DNA from: Rhodocyclaceae bacterium
Lineage (GTDB): Bacteria; Pseudomonadota; Gammaproteobacteria; Burkholderiales; Rhodocyclaceae
NCBI GenBank assembly: GCA_030681195.1
Contig: JAUXXJ010000004.1
Coordinates: 62,001-126,000, forward strand
Reading direction: 5' to 3'
DNA: 64,000 nt
The number at the start of each line of letters is the position of its first letter. Position 1 is the first letter of the stretch. Positions 1 through 10,583 of the stretch are shown here, in pieces. The translations under genes and the position numbers were made by a program. Under the pieces are notes generated by a model. That model worked only from the letters and a program-made list of their open reading frames with translations. It was not told the DNA's origin and did no database searches.

Positions 1-1
1 C

Positions 2-220
2 TTCTTCCTCGGTCTGATGGTGTTCGACATCCAGCTGCTGCCGGCCCATCCTGGCCTGTTCATCCATCTCCTGCTGGTCGCATTGCTGATGATCCTGTTC
101 CCCTTCAGCAAACTGCTCCATGCTCCGGGCATTTTCTTCAGCCCGACCCGCAACCAGGTCGATAACCCACGTGAAACTCGCCGTCTGGCACCGTGGGCCG
201 CCCAGATCGAGAAGAATTGA
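2..220 (+). CDS. dsrM: DsrM C-terminal fragment (sulfur-oxidation membrane complex, cytochrome b subunit)
   Basis: Only the last ~72 codons are in the window; the gene begins upstream. DsrM is the nitrate-reductase-gamma-like haem b membrane subunit of DsrMKJOP, which links cytoplasmic DsrAB/DsrC chemistry to the quinone pool or periplasm. What is visible is one hydrophobic helix followed by a cytoplasmic tail with the run HAPGIFFSPTRN and an ending rich in charge, which fits the family C-terminus. The stop lies two bases before the dsrK start, so the two are translationally linked. The assignment rests mostly on the following dsrK-L-J-O-P genes. Confidence 0.85.
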   Translation, partial: FFLGLMVFDIQLLPAHPGLFIHLLLVALLMILFPFSKLLHAPGIFFSPTRNQVDNPRETRRLAPWAAQIEKN

Positions 221-222
221 CC

Positions 223-1764
<1,542 letters not shown>

Positions 1765-1801
1765 TTCCTATAAACAGACAACAATTATTACGGAGACGAC
1801 A

Positions 1802-3787
1802 ATGTCAGCCAATACCACGATGGCCGAAACCTCAAGCGAAAAACTGACCTTCCGCCGCTACAAAGATGGCGAGCCCATGAAATTCAAGCGGCTGCAGGAC
1901 CAGATCTTCCAGGCCAGTTGGACGCACAAGTGCCCGACCTACATCCAGTCGACCCCGCCCTGCCAAGGCTCCTGCCCGTCCGGCGAGGACATCCGTGGCT
2001 ACCTCAACATCGTGCGCGGCATCGAGAAGCCCCCCGTCGGCGCCGATGGCAAGCCGGTCATGCCCTGGCAGGAATATGCCTGGCGTCGCCTGACCGAAGC
2101 CAACCCGCTGCCCGCCGTGATGGGTCGCGTCTGCCCCGCACCGTGCGAGACCGGCTGCAACCGCAACATGGTTGAAGACCACGTCGGCATCAACTCCGTC
2201 GAGCACTTCCTCGGCGAATACGCGATCCAGAACAACCTGCAATTCAACAAGCCCGCCAAGCTCACCGGCAAGAAAGTCGCCGTCCTCGGTGGCGGCCCGG
2301 CCGGCCTGTCGGTTGCCTACCAACTGGCCTTGAAGGGCCACAGCGTCACGATTTTCGACGATCACGAGTACCTCGGCGGCATGATGCGCTACGGTATTCC
2401 GGGCTACCGTACCCCGCGTGACGTCCTCGACGCCGAAATCCAGCGCATTCTCAATTTGGGTGTTGAAGTCAAACTCAAGTGCAAGGTCGGCGTCGACATC
2501 AGCATGGAGCAGGTGCGCAAGGACTTCGACGCCGTATTCCTCGGCCTCGGCGCCCAGGGCGGCCGTGCCCTGCCCGCCGAAGGCGCAGATAACGTTTCCA
2601 ACGTCGTCACCGCCACCGCTTTCCTCAAGGCCTTCAACGACGGCCGCCTGAAGACGGTCGGCCATCGCGTCGTCGTCGTCGGCGGCGGCGATACCTCAAT
2701 GGACGTCGCCACCGTTGCCCGCCGCCTTGGTCACATCGACCAGGCCAAACCGACTGACTGGGAAGGTGCCATCGCCGGCCAGATGGCCCAGGACGTCGCC
2801 GACGTTTCGCTGCGCAAGGGCGCCGAAGTCGTGCTAACTTCCGTGTTCCCGCTCGACAAGATGCTGGCCAGCAAAGGCGAGCTCGATCACGCTCAGGCCG
2901 AAGGCATCGAGATCATGGGTGGCTGGATGCCCGTCGCCGTCGTCAAGGGTGCCGATGGCCGCGCCACTGCGCTGCGCGTCAAGCAGTGCGAAGCCAAAAT
3001 GGTTGGCGGCAAGCTGGAAATCAAGGCCATCGACGGTACCGAAAAGGATCTGCCGGCTGACCTGATCGTCTCCGCCATCGGCCAGATGGTCGATTTCGCC
3101 GGTCTCGACGAATTCAACAATGGCAAGGGCGGCGTCACCGCCGACCGCAACTACCAGGTACAGGGCAAGCCCGGCGTGTATGCCGGCGGCGATGTGCTGC
3201 GTCCCCACCTGCTGACCACCGCGGTAGGCCATGGTGCGATTGCAGCCGACGGTATCGACCAGTTCCTGCAAGGCAGCGAAGCCGGTCGCCGGCCGAAGAT
3301 CGACGTGCATGTCTTCGACCTGATGCGCAAGTATGTCGAGAAGGGCGTTTCCCTCGATGAAATCAAGGAGCCGCTACGTGGCACCGATGCCACCAAGGGC
3401 GCCGTGCATAACTTTGACAACCGCTCCGAACGTTATGTCATCGCCCACGACGAGCTGTTCCTCGGCCACTTCCAGTACACCGCCCGCAACAAGCGCCACA
3501 TCACCCACCTCGACAAGCACTCCGCGCTCGGCAACTTCGAAGAGCGTCTGGACCCGCTCGACGACAAGCAGGCGATTGCCGAAGCCAAGCGTTGCATGAG
3601 CTGTGGCCTATGCTTCGAGTGCGACAACTGCGTGGTGTACTGCCCGCAGACGGCGGTCTACAAGGTGAAAAAGACCGAAGCCACCACCGGCCGTTATGTC
3701 GCCACCGACTACGACAAGTGCATTGGCTGCCACATCTGCCACGATGTCTGCCCGACCGGCTACATCCAGATGGGCCTTGGCGAGTAA
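1802..3787 (+). CDS. dsrL: DsrL, NAD(P)H-linked iron-sulfur flavoprotein
   Basis: Homologue of the small-subunit (GltD-like) glutamate synthase family. DsrL is the electron acceptor partner of DsrAB in sulfur oxidisers and transfers electrons to NAD(P)+. The 661-residue protein carries an N-terminal Cys-rich segment, an FAD-binding Rossmann motif GGGPAG around residues 160-170, a second nucleotide-binding motif GGGDTS near residue 290, and two C-terminal [4Fe-4S] motifs (first Cys near 598 and 640). ATG 1802 is preceded by GGAG at good spacing; an in-frame ATG at 1754 inside dsrK is less likely. DsrL supports the oxidative direction of the pathway. Confidence 0.94.
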   Translation: MSANTTMAETSSEKLTFRRYKDGEPMKFKRLQDQIFQASWTHKCPTYIQSTPPCQGSCPSGEDIRGYLNIVRGIEKPPVGADGKPVMPWQEYAWRRLTEANPLPAVMGRVCPAPCETGCNRNMVEDHVGINSVEHFLGEYAIQNNLQFNKPAKLTGKKVAVLGGGPAGLSVAYQLALKGHSVTIFDDHEYLGGMMRYGIPGYRTPRDVLDAEIQRILNLGVEVKLKCKVGVDISMEQVRKDFDAVFLGLGAQGGRALPAEGADNVSNVVTATAFLKAFNDGRLKTVGHRVVVVGGGDTSMDVATVARRLGHIDQAKPTDWEGAIAGQMAQDVADVSLRKGAEVVLTSVFPLDKMLASKGELDHAQAEGIEIMGGWMPVAVVKGADGRATALRVKQCEAKMVGGKLEIKAIDGTEKDLPADLIVSAIGQMVDFAGLDEFNNGKGGVTADRNYQVQGKPGVYAGGDVLRPHLLTTAVGHGAIAADGIDQFLQGSEAGRRPKIDVHVFDLMRKYVEKGVSLDEIKEPLRGTDATKGAVHNFDNRSERYVIAHDELFLGHFQYTARNKRHITHLDKHSALGNFEERLDPLDDKQAIAEAKRCMSCGLCFECDNCVVYCPQTAVYKVKKTEATTGRYVATDYDKCIGCHICHDVCPTGYIQMGLGE

Positions 3788-3798
3788 CAGACGAGTAA

Positions 3799-4185
3799 AT
3801 GTCCATGAAACTGCTACGCATCCTCCTCGCGGCCTTGCTGCCAGCCTTGCTGGCACTGCCAACCACGGTTTCCGCCGGCACTCCCAAGCCGGTGGTGAAG
3901 ATCGAGAATCCCGGTCAGTGCATCGCGCCGACAGAGGAGGTGCGTGTCAATCACATGGAAATGCTCAAGCATTCGCGTGATCGCACCATGCGTCAGGGTA
4001 TCCGTGGCGAGAAGGCCAGCCTCAACGAATGCATCAACTGTCATGCTAGCAAAACCACCGGCTCGGTGATCGGCAAGGACGGCTTCTGCCAGGAATGCCA
4101 CACTTATACGGCCGTCAAACTCGACTGCTGGGATTGTCATCAGCCCAAGGCCGGCCACACCAAAGCCGTGGGGGTCAAACCATGA
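3799..4185 (+). CDS. dsrJ: DsrJ, periplasmic trihaem cytochrome c
   Basis: A 128-residue protein with a signal peptide (hydrophobic residues ~4-26) and three CxxCH haem sites starting at Cys78, Cys97 and Cys110. Cys41, in GQCIAP, corresponds to the conserved extra cysteine that ligates one haem in the family, giving the unusual His/Cys coordination known for DsrJ. It is the periplasmic subunit of DsrMKJOP. The stop overlaps the dsrO start as ATGA, so the two are translationally coupled. A second ATG at 3805 is also possible. Confidence 0.93.
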   Translation: MSMKLLRILLAALLPALLALPTTVSAGTPKPVVKIENPGQCIAPTEEVRVNHMEMLKHSRDRTMRQGIRGEKASLNECINCHASKTTGSVIGKDGFCQECHTYTAVKLDCWDCHQPKAGHTKAVGVKP

Positions 4186-4931
4186 ACGAACCGCAAGATA
4201 AATCGCGTCGGGGCTTCGTTGCTGCCGCCGCTGTCGCTGGCGCTGGTATGGGCGTTGCTGCGATTGCCCCCGGCCTGCACCTGATCGAGGTCGCTGGCGC
4301 TGCCCCCCGTGCGGCCGGCGAAGCGGCCAGCAGCACCGTGCGCTGGGGCATGCTGATCGACAGCACCAAGTGCGCCAAGGATTGCAACGCTTGCGTCACG
4401 GCTTGCAATACCGAAAACGGCATCAACGAAACGCTCGCTGATCCGCGCCAGGGTTCGCAGTGGATCCGCAAGATCGACCTCAAGGACCCGAAGAACGGCC
4501 GTGAGCACTCGCTGCCGATGATGTGCCAACACTGCGCCCATCCGCCCTGCGTCGATGTCTGCCCGACCGGCGCCTCGATGAAGCGTGCCGACGGCATCGT
4601 GCTGGTCGACCGCCACACCTGTATCGGTTGCCGCTATTGCATGATGGCCTGCCCCTACAAGGCGCGCTCCTTCGTGCATCTGCCGCTCACCGAGCAGAAC
4701 CCCGAAGTGCCGCGCGGCCTCGGTTGCGTCGAATCCTGCACCTTCTGCGTGCAGCGCGTCGACAAGGGCCTCAAGCCCGCCTGCGTCGAAGCCTGTCCTG
4801 AAGGCGCGATGACCTTCGGCGATCTGAATGATCCGACCAGCGCCATTGCCCAACGCATTGCCCGTGAAGCCACCACCCAGGTTCGAGCCGATCTCAAGCT
4901 CGACCTCGGCGTCCGATACCAGGGAATTTGA
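4182..4931 (+). CDS. dsrO: DsrO, periplasmic ferredoxin-like subunit with Tat signal
   Basis: The 249-residue protein starts with a twin-arginine signal (SRRGF followed by an alanine-rich hydrophobic stretch). Four cysteine clusters follow, in the order typical of PsrB/HybA-like electron-transfer subunits: CAKDCNAC, CQHCAHPPC, CIGCRYC and CTFC...CVEAC. It would carry electrons between DsrJ and the membrane subunit DsrP. The start ATG 4182 overlaps the dsrJ stop. Confidence 0.94.
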   Translation: MNEPQDKSRRGFVAAAAVAGAGMGVAAIAPGLHLIEVAGAAPRAAGEAASSTVRWGMLIDSTKCAKDCNACVTACNTENGINETLADPRQGSQWIRKIDLKDPKNGREHSLPMMCQHCAHPPCVDVCPTGASMKRADGIVLVDRHTCIGCRYCMMACPYKARSFVHLPLTEQNPEVPRGLGCVESCTFCVQRVDKGLKPACVEACPEGAMTFGDLNDPTSAIAQRIAREATTQVRADLKLDLGVRYQGI

Positions 4932-4936
4932 TCGCC

Positions 4937-6142
4937 ATGCGCCTCGACCTCAATAGCCGTCTGGAAGAACACCTCTTCTACATCCTCGCCGGTATCGGTG
5001 GCCTCGTCACCGCCGTCGGTCTGGTTGCCGCGCTCTACATGGAGCATAGCGGTCACGTCGTTACCGGCATGAACAACCAGGTCGTCTGGGGCATCCCGCA
5101 CGTCTTCGCGATCTTCCTGATCGTCGCCGCCTCGGGCGTGCTGAACGTCGCCTCGATCGGCTCGGTGTTCGGCAAAACGGTCTACAAGACCCGTGCCCCA
5201 CTCTCTGGTCTGCTGGCGATTGCCATGCTTGCCGCCGGTCTGGCCGTCATCATGCTCGACCTCGGTCGTGCCGACCGGCTGGTCGTCGCCATGACGCACT
5301 TCAACCCCACCTCGGTGTTCGGCTGGAACGTCATCCTCTATCCCGGCTTCTTCGCCATCGTCGGCCTTTACTTGTGGACCCTGATGGACCGCAAGATGAA
5401 CCCCTACTACAAGCCGGCCGGCTTTGCTGCTTTCATCTGGCGCCTGCTGCTCACCACCGGCACCGGCTCGATCTTCGGCTTCCTCGTTGCCCGCCAAGCC
5501 TACCAGTCGGCGATGATTGCCCCGATGTTCATCATCATGTCATTTGCCTGGGGGCTTGCCGCCTTCCTGATCGTCCAGAAGTCCATGTTCATGTGGAATG
5601 ACATACAACTGCATCCGCAGATTCGCTCGCGCATGAAAAACCTGCTCGGCACCTTCGTCGCCGCCGTGTTCTATTTCGTGATGGTCTATCACCTGACCAA
5701 CATCTACTTCGCCAAGCAGACCGCCTTCGAGGAATTCATCCTGCTGTCCGGCGGCATCTACCCGACCTTGTTCTGGGGCGGGTACGTCTTCCTCGGCACG
5801 CTGGTTCCCTTGTTGATCCTATTTGTCCCCGACCTTGCCAAGATTCGCGGCTCCGTCTTCATTGCGGCCTCGTTCGTGCTGATCGGTGCCTTCTCCCTGC
5901 TCTACGTCTTCATCATCGGAGGCCAGGTGTATCCGCTCGAAATCTTCCCGGGCATGGACGTCACGAGCAGCTTCTTTGATGGACAAATTGACACCTACGT
6001 CCCCAGCCTGCCGGAAATCCTTCTCGGACTGGGTGGCTTCGGTATCGCCTTCACCGCCACCGTCATCGGCGTACGTGTGCTGAAGTTCCTCCCGCAGGAC
6101 GACATCCACAAGCTCGAATCCGCCGGGCATATGCTCGACTAA
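4937..6142 (+). CDS. dsrP: DsrP, NrfD/PsrC-family membrane subunit
   Basis: A 401-residue polytopic membrane protein with about ten hydrophobic helices, of the NrfD/PsrC quinone-interacting family; in DsrMKJOP it pairs with DsrO. ATG 4937 has AGGGA about 11 bases upstream; a TTG at 4928 would overlap the dsrO stop but sits too close to that Shine-Dalgarno sequence. The gene follows dsrO with only a few bases between stop and start, as expected for subunits made together. Confidence 0.92.
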   Translation: MRLDLNSRLEEHLFYILAGIGGLVTAVGLVAALYMEHSGHVVTGMNNQVVWGIPHVFAIFLIVAASGVLNVASIGSVFGKTVYKTRAPLSGLLAIAMLAAGLAVIMLDLGRADRLVVAMTHFNPTSVFGWNVILYPGFFAIVGLYLWTLMDRKMNPYYKPAGFAAFIWRLLLTTGTGSIFGFLVARQAYQSAMIAPMFIIMSFAWGLAAFLIVQKSMFMWNDIQLHPQIRSRMKNLLGTFVAAVFYFVMVYHLTNIYFAKQTAFEEFILLSGGIYPTLFWGGYVFLGTLVPLLILFVPDLAKIRGSVFIAASFVLIGAFSLLYVFIIGGQVYPLEIFPGMDVTSSFFDGQIDTYVPSLPEILLGLGGFGIAFTATVIGVRVLKFLPQDDIHKLESAGHMLD

Positions 6143-6196
6143 GCTTCTGCGGCGGAACGCCCGGCCCGATTCATGCGGGCCGGACATGAGCAGCCC

Positions 6197-7621
6197 ATGC
6201 ACCGTTTCCTAATTTCCGCCGCCCACAAGTCCTCAGGCAAGACCACGCTGAGCATCGGCCTCGCTGCCGCACTCAGGGCGAGAGGCCTCACCGTGCAGCC
6301 CTTCAAGAAGGGCCCGGACTACATCGACCCGCTGTGGTTGTCGCGCGCCGCCGGTCGTGGCTGTCGCAACCTCGACTTCTTCCTCTCCTCGCACGAGGAA
6401 ATTCGCCAGCAATTCGCCCAGGGGCATGCTGCCGATGTCTGCCTTGTCGAAGGCAACAAGGGGCTATACGACGGCCTTGCACTGGATGGTGGCAACAGCA
6501 ATGCCGCCCTCGCCCGCCTGCTCGATCTGCCCGTCATCCTCGTCCTTGACGCGCGCGGCATGACGCGCGGCATCGCGCCACTGATCCTCGGCTACCAGGC
6601 TTTCGAGCGCGATATCCGCATCGTCGGCGTGATCCTCAACCGGCTCGGCGGCAAGCGCCATGAGTCCAAACTGCGCGCGGTCATCGAGCACTACACCGAT
6701 GTCCCCGTGCTCGGTGCCGTGCAGGAAGATGCCCAACTGGCGCTCGTCGAACGCCACCTCGGTTTGATGCCGGCCAACGAAGCGGCCGGCGCCGAGCATC
6801 TGATCGCGAGCATTGCCGATACCGTTGCTCGCCAGGTCGATCTCGACCGGCTGCTGTCCATCACGACCACAAATGTCCCCATCCCCGCGCCCGTTGCCGC
6901 CCCTGTCCTCGACAGCCCGCGCCTCCGTGTCGCGATTGCCCAGGATGCCGCCTTCGGCTTTTACTACACCGACGACCTCGATGCACTGCGTGCCGCCGGG
7001 GCTGATCTGCTGCCCTTCGATGCCCTCAAAGACGCCCAACTGCCGGCATGTGATGCCCTGCTGATCGGTGGCGGGTTTCCCGAGTCCTTCCTGGATGAAT
7101 TGGCCGCCAATACCGCCCTGCGCAGCGACATTCGCCAGAAAGTCGCGGCCGGCCTGCCCACCTATGTCGAGTGCGGGGGTCTGATGTATCTCGCGCAAAG
7201 CATCGCCTGGCAAGGCAACACCCGCCCGATGGTTGGCGTGATCCCGGGCGAGATCATCATGCACCCCAAGCCGGTCGGGCGCGGCTATGTGATCCTGGCA
7301 CCAACTGACGCACATCCCTGGCAATGCCGTCCCGCCAGCGCCGACTTTTCCGGTCCATTGCACGCCCACGAATTCCACTATTCCGAATTGCGTGGCCTGC
7401 CAGCCGACACGCAATTTGCCTATAAAGTTGAGCGCGGTCATGGTATTGATGGCAAGAACGACGGTATCGTTCTGCACAACATGCTGGCCTCCTACACCCA
7501 CCTGCGCGGCGTCGCCCGTTCCAACTGGCCCGCCCGCTTCATCGAGTTTGTCCGCCAATGCCAAGCGCAGTCCCGGCGGAACGTTGATCATGTCGAGGAG
7601 ATCGCCCCATGTTTACCCTGA
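6197..7621 (+). CDS. dsrN: DsrN, cobyrinate a,c-diamide synthase-like siroheme amidase
   Basis: CobB/CbiA-type enzyme; in sulfur oxidisers DsrN is linked to amidation of siroheme to siroamide for DsrAB. The 474-residue product has an N-terminal P-loop (SGKTTLSIG), the dethiobiotin-synthetase-like ATPase domain, and a C-terminal class I glutamine amidotransferase domain with GGGFPE and the nucleophile motif YVECGG. Residues 378-385 (RPASADFS) are encoded by a copy of the 24-bp dispersed repeat, just before the conserved HEFHYS region. The start could also be ATG 6173, as the ribosome site is weak. It overlaps dsrR by 13 bases. Confidence 0.92.
   Translation: MHRFLISAAHKSSGKTTLSIGLAAALRARGLTVQPFKKGPDYIDPLWLSRAAGRGCRNLDFFLSSHEEIRQQFAQGHAADVCLVEGNKGLYDGLALDGGNSNAALARLLDLPVILVLDARGMTRGIAPLILGYQAFERDIRIVGVILNRLGGKRHESKLRAVIEHYTDVPVLGAVQEDAQLALVERHLGLMPANEAAGAEHLIASIADTVARQVDLDRLLSITTTNVPIPAPVAAPVLDSPRLRVAIAQDAAFGFYYTDDLDALRAAGADLLPFDALKDAQLPACDALLIGGGFPESFLDELAANTALRSDIRQKVAAGLPTYVECGGLMYLAQSIAWQGNTRPMVGVIPGEIIMHPKPVGRGYVILAPTDAHPWQCRPASADFSGPLHAHEFHYSELRGLPADTQFAYKVERGHGIDGKNDGIVLHNMLASYTHLRGVARSNWPARFIEFVRQCQAQSRRNVDHVEEIAPCLP
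7326..7349 (-). repeat. 24-bp dispersed repeat, copy 1 (exact consensus)
   Basis: Identical to the consensus AAAAGTCGGCGCTG-GCGGG-ACGGC, read on the minus strand. It lies inside dsrN and is translated as R-P-A-S-A-D-F. Confidence 0.95.
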
Positions 7622-7980
7622 CCCCCGCTGCTGCCGAACAAATCCGCCAAGCTGCCGATGGGCAACCCGACATCCCGAATGAAGCCCCCACCCTGCGCAT
7701 TGCAGCCAAACTTGAAGAGGGCGAGATTGTCTATGGCATGGGCTTCGACGAAGAGCGTGAAAACGATATCGTCCTCGAAACCGAAGGCGTCACCCTGCTG
7801 ATCGCCCCGCGCAGCCAGCTGCTGCTTGAAGGCGCCGTGCTCGATTTTGTCGAACTCAAGCCCGGTGAATTCCAGTTCATCTTCGTCAATCCGAACGAAC
7901 CCGCCTACTGCGGCAGCCAGTCCCCCGGCAATCAGGGCGGCTGCGGCTCCTGCGGTAATCGCAGCAACTCGTGTAACTGA
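7609..7980 (+). CDS. dsrR: DsrR, A-type scaffold-like protein
   Basis: A 123-residue protein related to IscA/ErpA A-type carriers. DsrR proteins have the same fold but lack the three Fe-S-binding cysteines at the standard spacing and act after transcription on dsr expression. Here the conserved first Cys region reads [10 protein letters not shown] without Cys, which fits DsrR; the C-terminal tail is rich in Gly, Cys and Asn. The start lies within the end of dsrN, so translation is coupled. Confidence 0.85.
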   Translation: MFTLTPAAAEQIRQAADGQPDIPNEAPTLRIAAKLEEGEIVYGMGFDEERENDIVLETEGVTLLIAPRSQLLLEGAVLDFVELKPGEFQFIFVNPNEPAYCGSQSPGNQGGCGSCGNRSNSCN

Positions 7981-7994
7981 CGCTTGATCACACA

Positions 7995-8789
7995 ATGACC
8001 ACGCCCATCCTTCCCGACTATCCCTCACGCGGCCCCGCCCAACCCGGCACGGTTTATCTCGTCGGCGCCGGTCCCGGCGATCCTGAACTGCTCACCGTGC
8101 GCGCCCTGCGCATCATTGCCCAAGCCGATGTGCTGGTCTATGACCACCTCGTGTCGCAAGCCATCCTCGATCTCGTCAATCCGGCGGCCGAGCACCTGTA
8201 TGCCGGCAAACAGCGCGGCAATCACAGCGTCCCGCAGGACGATCTCAACCTGCTGCTGGTCGCGCTCGCCAAGCAAAACAAGCGCATCGTGCGCCTCAAG
8301 GGCGGCGATCCCTACACCTTCGGCCGCGGCGGCGAGGAAGTCGAAACCCTCAAGGAAAATGGCGTGCCCTTCGAAGTGGTCCCCGGCATCACGGCCGCTG
8401 CCGGTGTGGCCGCCTTTGCCGGCATTCCGCTCACCCATCGCAATCATGCCCAGGCCTGCGTCTTCGTTACCGGCCATCTCAAGGATGGCAGCATGAATCT
8501 CGACTGGCCCGGCCTCGCTCGCCGCCGCCAGACTGTCATCATCTACATGGGCCTCAACGGCCTGCCCTATCTGTGCGAGCAACTGGTCGCCCATGGCCTG
8601 CCCGCCGACTGGCCGGCAGCCATCGTGCAACAGGGCACCACCGCCAACCAACGGACGGTCACCGGCACGCTGGCAACGCTGCCCGAACTGGCTGTCAGTA
8701 CCGGACTCAAGGCACCGACGCTCATCATTGTCGGTGAAGTCGTCCGCCTCAAGGACAAACTGACCTGGTTTGAAGAAGCCGCCGGTTAA
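7995..8789 (+). CDS. cobA: Uroporphyrinogen-III C-methyltransferase (SUMT)
   Basis: Catalyses the two SAM-dependent methylations of uroporphyrinogen III to precorrin-2, the first step to siroheme. The 264-residue protein starts the catalytic domain with [11 protein letters not shown], followed by ADVLVYD, the GGDP motif ([15 protein letters not shown]) and the VPGIT motif, all standard for SUMT. It lacks the CysG dehydrogenase/ferrochelatase domain, so other enzymes must complete siroheme. Its place directly after dsrR suggests a dedicated supply of siroheme for DsrAB. It appears to be the last gene of the dsr operon here. Confidence 0.93.
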   Translation: MTTPILPDYPSRGPAQPGTVYLVGAGPGDPELLTVRALRIIAQADVLVYDHLVSQAILDLVNPAAEHLYAGKQRGNHSVPQDDLNLLLVALAKQNKRIVRLKGGDPYTFGRGGEEVETLKENGVPFEVVPGITAAAGVAAFAGIPLTHRNHAQACVFVTGHLKDGSMNLDWPGLARRRQTVIIYMGLNGLPYLCEQLVAHGLPADWPAAIVQQGTTANQRTVTGTLATLPELAVSTGLKAPTLIIVGEVVRLKDKLTWFEEAAG

Positions 8790-8903
8790 TCAAACCGAAG
8801 ATCAACTCCTCTCGGAAGCATCAATTAACTTACCCACAAGATTGCCGTAGACAGAACGGGGGATGGTTCACGCTATCCTATTACTTTGGCACAAGGGGAG
8901 TTT

Positions 8904-10562
8904 ATGAAGCGCCACATCATTGCAGCCTGTATCGCGCTGGGTCTGACTGTTGTCGGACCGTCTGCACAGGCCCAAGATGAGAGATTCGATATTGTCCGGT
9001 TCGAGGTAAAGGGCAACACACTGCTCCCGGCCGATCAAATCAATGCACTGGTCGCCCCCTTTATCGGCCGAGCACGCGTCTATGGCGATATCCAGAAGGC
9101 GCTTGAGGCGCTGGAAAATGCCTACCGCGCCAAGGGCTTCGGCACCGTTAATGTGCACGTACCGGAACAGGAAATCACCACGGGGGTAATCCGGCTGGAT
9201 GTGAGCGAAGCAGTTCTCGGCAAAATTGCCCTTACCGGTAACCGACACTTTGACGAAGCCAACATCCGTGCTTCCTTGCCAAACCTGAGGGAAGGAACGG
9301 CGCCCAACCTGCGGCAGATTTCTGAAAACGTTCAACTCATCAATGAAAACCCCGCCAAGCAGGTCGAAGTAACACTAGGCACTAGTGCGCAAGAGGGCAA
9401 GGTGGATGCAAAAGTTGCCCTCACAGAGCAGAACCCCAGACGCGTCTACGCCACGCTTGACAACAGCGGTACCATCGCAACCGGTCGTCACCGGCTTGGC
9501 ATCGCCTATCAGGACGCGAATCTGCTCGGCCGTGACGAGATGCTCACGCTGGCCTACACCACCACCCCCGATGTCTGGTTTGACTATCCTGACCACGTCA
9601 AGATGGATGTCTACAGTATCGCGTTTCGCAAGCCGTTCTATGACTTCGGAGACAGTCTCGACGTCATCTACGGCAATTCCAACCTGAACACACCGACCCT
9701 GCAGGCGACGGGGTTCGGCATCAACGGCAAAGGCGAGGTGCTGGCTGTACGCTGGAACCATCTGTTCCCACGGCAAGGTGAATACACCTCGCGACTGGTG
9801 TTTGGCTTTGACTACAAGCACATGAACACCAAATGCCGCAACCCAGCCACCGGCAGCGATTTTTCCATCGCCCCACCCACACCTGCCAACAGCAGTTGCG
9901 TTCCCTACACCCTAAGACCGGTATCCGCCACTTACACCGGTAACTGGCAGGGCGTCGGCTATCAGGCCGGCTTGAATGTCGGCGTAGCCTACAACCTCTT
10001 TCCACATGGCTCCCGCTACACTGGTAATGCAGGGACAGCCGCCGCAGGGAAAACGGATTACTACAGCTTTATCGCTGGCCGGCCCGTCTCCGACGAATTC
10101 ATGATCGTGCGCTACGGTGGTAATTACGCACGCCTGCTTAATGAATGGCAATGGCGTGCGGCCCTGTCCGGGCAACACACCGGCGGTGGTCTGCCTGGGG
10201 CAGAACAATTCAGCCTGACCGGCAGTGGTGCTGTACGTGGCTTCGATGAGCGAGCAATTGCCGCCGATACCGGTTATGTCGTCAATCTTGAAGCCTACAC
10301 GCCCAATCTTGCCGGCCTGGTGAGGCTGCCGGGCAACCTTCATGGCGTTTTCTTCCATGACTTCGGCAAAGGTCGCAATGCAGGTCTGAACGACACGCCG
10401 TTTGATCATGGCATTGCTTCATTGGGCATCGGCTTGCGTTATGCGCCCGACAAGAATTTCAGCCTCAGCATCGATGCCGCCGACATTCTGGATTACGGAC
10501 CCAATCGGCTTGATCGGCGCAATGGCTGGGGTGGGCACTTCAAAATGATGATTGCCTTCTGA
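8904..10562 (+). CDS. TpsB/ShlB-FhaC family two-partner secretion outer-membrane transporter
   Basis: The 552-residue protein has a signal peptide (cleavage likely after SAQA-Q, residue ~24), two POTRA domains (residues ~30-180, with the typical FEVKGNTLLP start), and a C-terminal beta-barrel with the conserved GSGAVRGF motif and an aromatic C-terminal residue. It would export the neighbouring TpsA protein across the outer membrane. ATG 8904 has a strong AAGGGGAG three bases upstream region. It begins 114 bases after the dsr operon on the same strand. Confidence 0.92.
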   Translation: MKRHIIAACIALGLTVVGPSAQAQDERFDIVRFEVKGNTLLPADQINALVAPFIGRARVYGDIQKALEALENAYRAKGFGTVNVHVPEQEITTGVIRLDVSEAVLGKIALTGNRHFDEANIRASLPNLREGTAPNLRQISENVQLINENPAKQVEVTLGTSAQEGKVDAKVALTEQNPRRVYATLDNSGTIATGRHRLGIAYQDANLLGRDEMLTLAYTTTPDVWFDYPDHVKMDVYSIAFRKPFYDFGDSLDVIYGNSNLNTPTLQATGFGINGKGEVLAVRWNHLFPRQGEYTSRLVFGFDYKHMNTKCRNPATGSDFSIAPPTPANSSCVPYTLRPVSATYTGNWQGVGYQAGLNVGVAYNLFPHGSRYTGNAGTAAAGKTDYYSFIAGRPVSDEFMIVRYGGNYARLLNEWQWRAALSGQHTGGGLPGAEQFSLTGSGAVRGFDERAIAADTGYVVNLEAYTPNLAGLVRLPGNLHGVFFHDFGKGRNAGLNDTPFDHGIASLGIGLRYAPDKNFSLSIDAADILDYGPNRLDRRNGWGGHFKMMIAF

Positions 10563-10583
10563 TCGCGCGACAGAGGAAATATC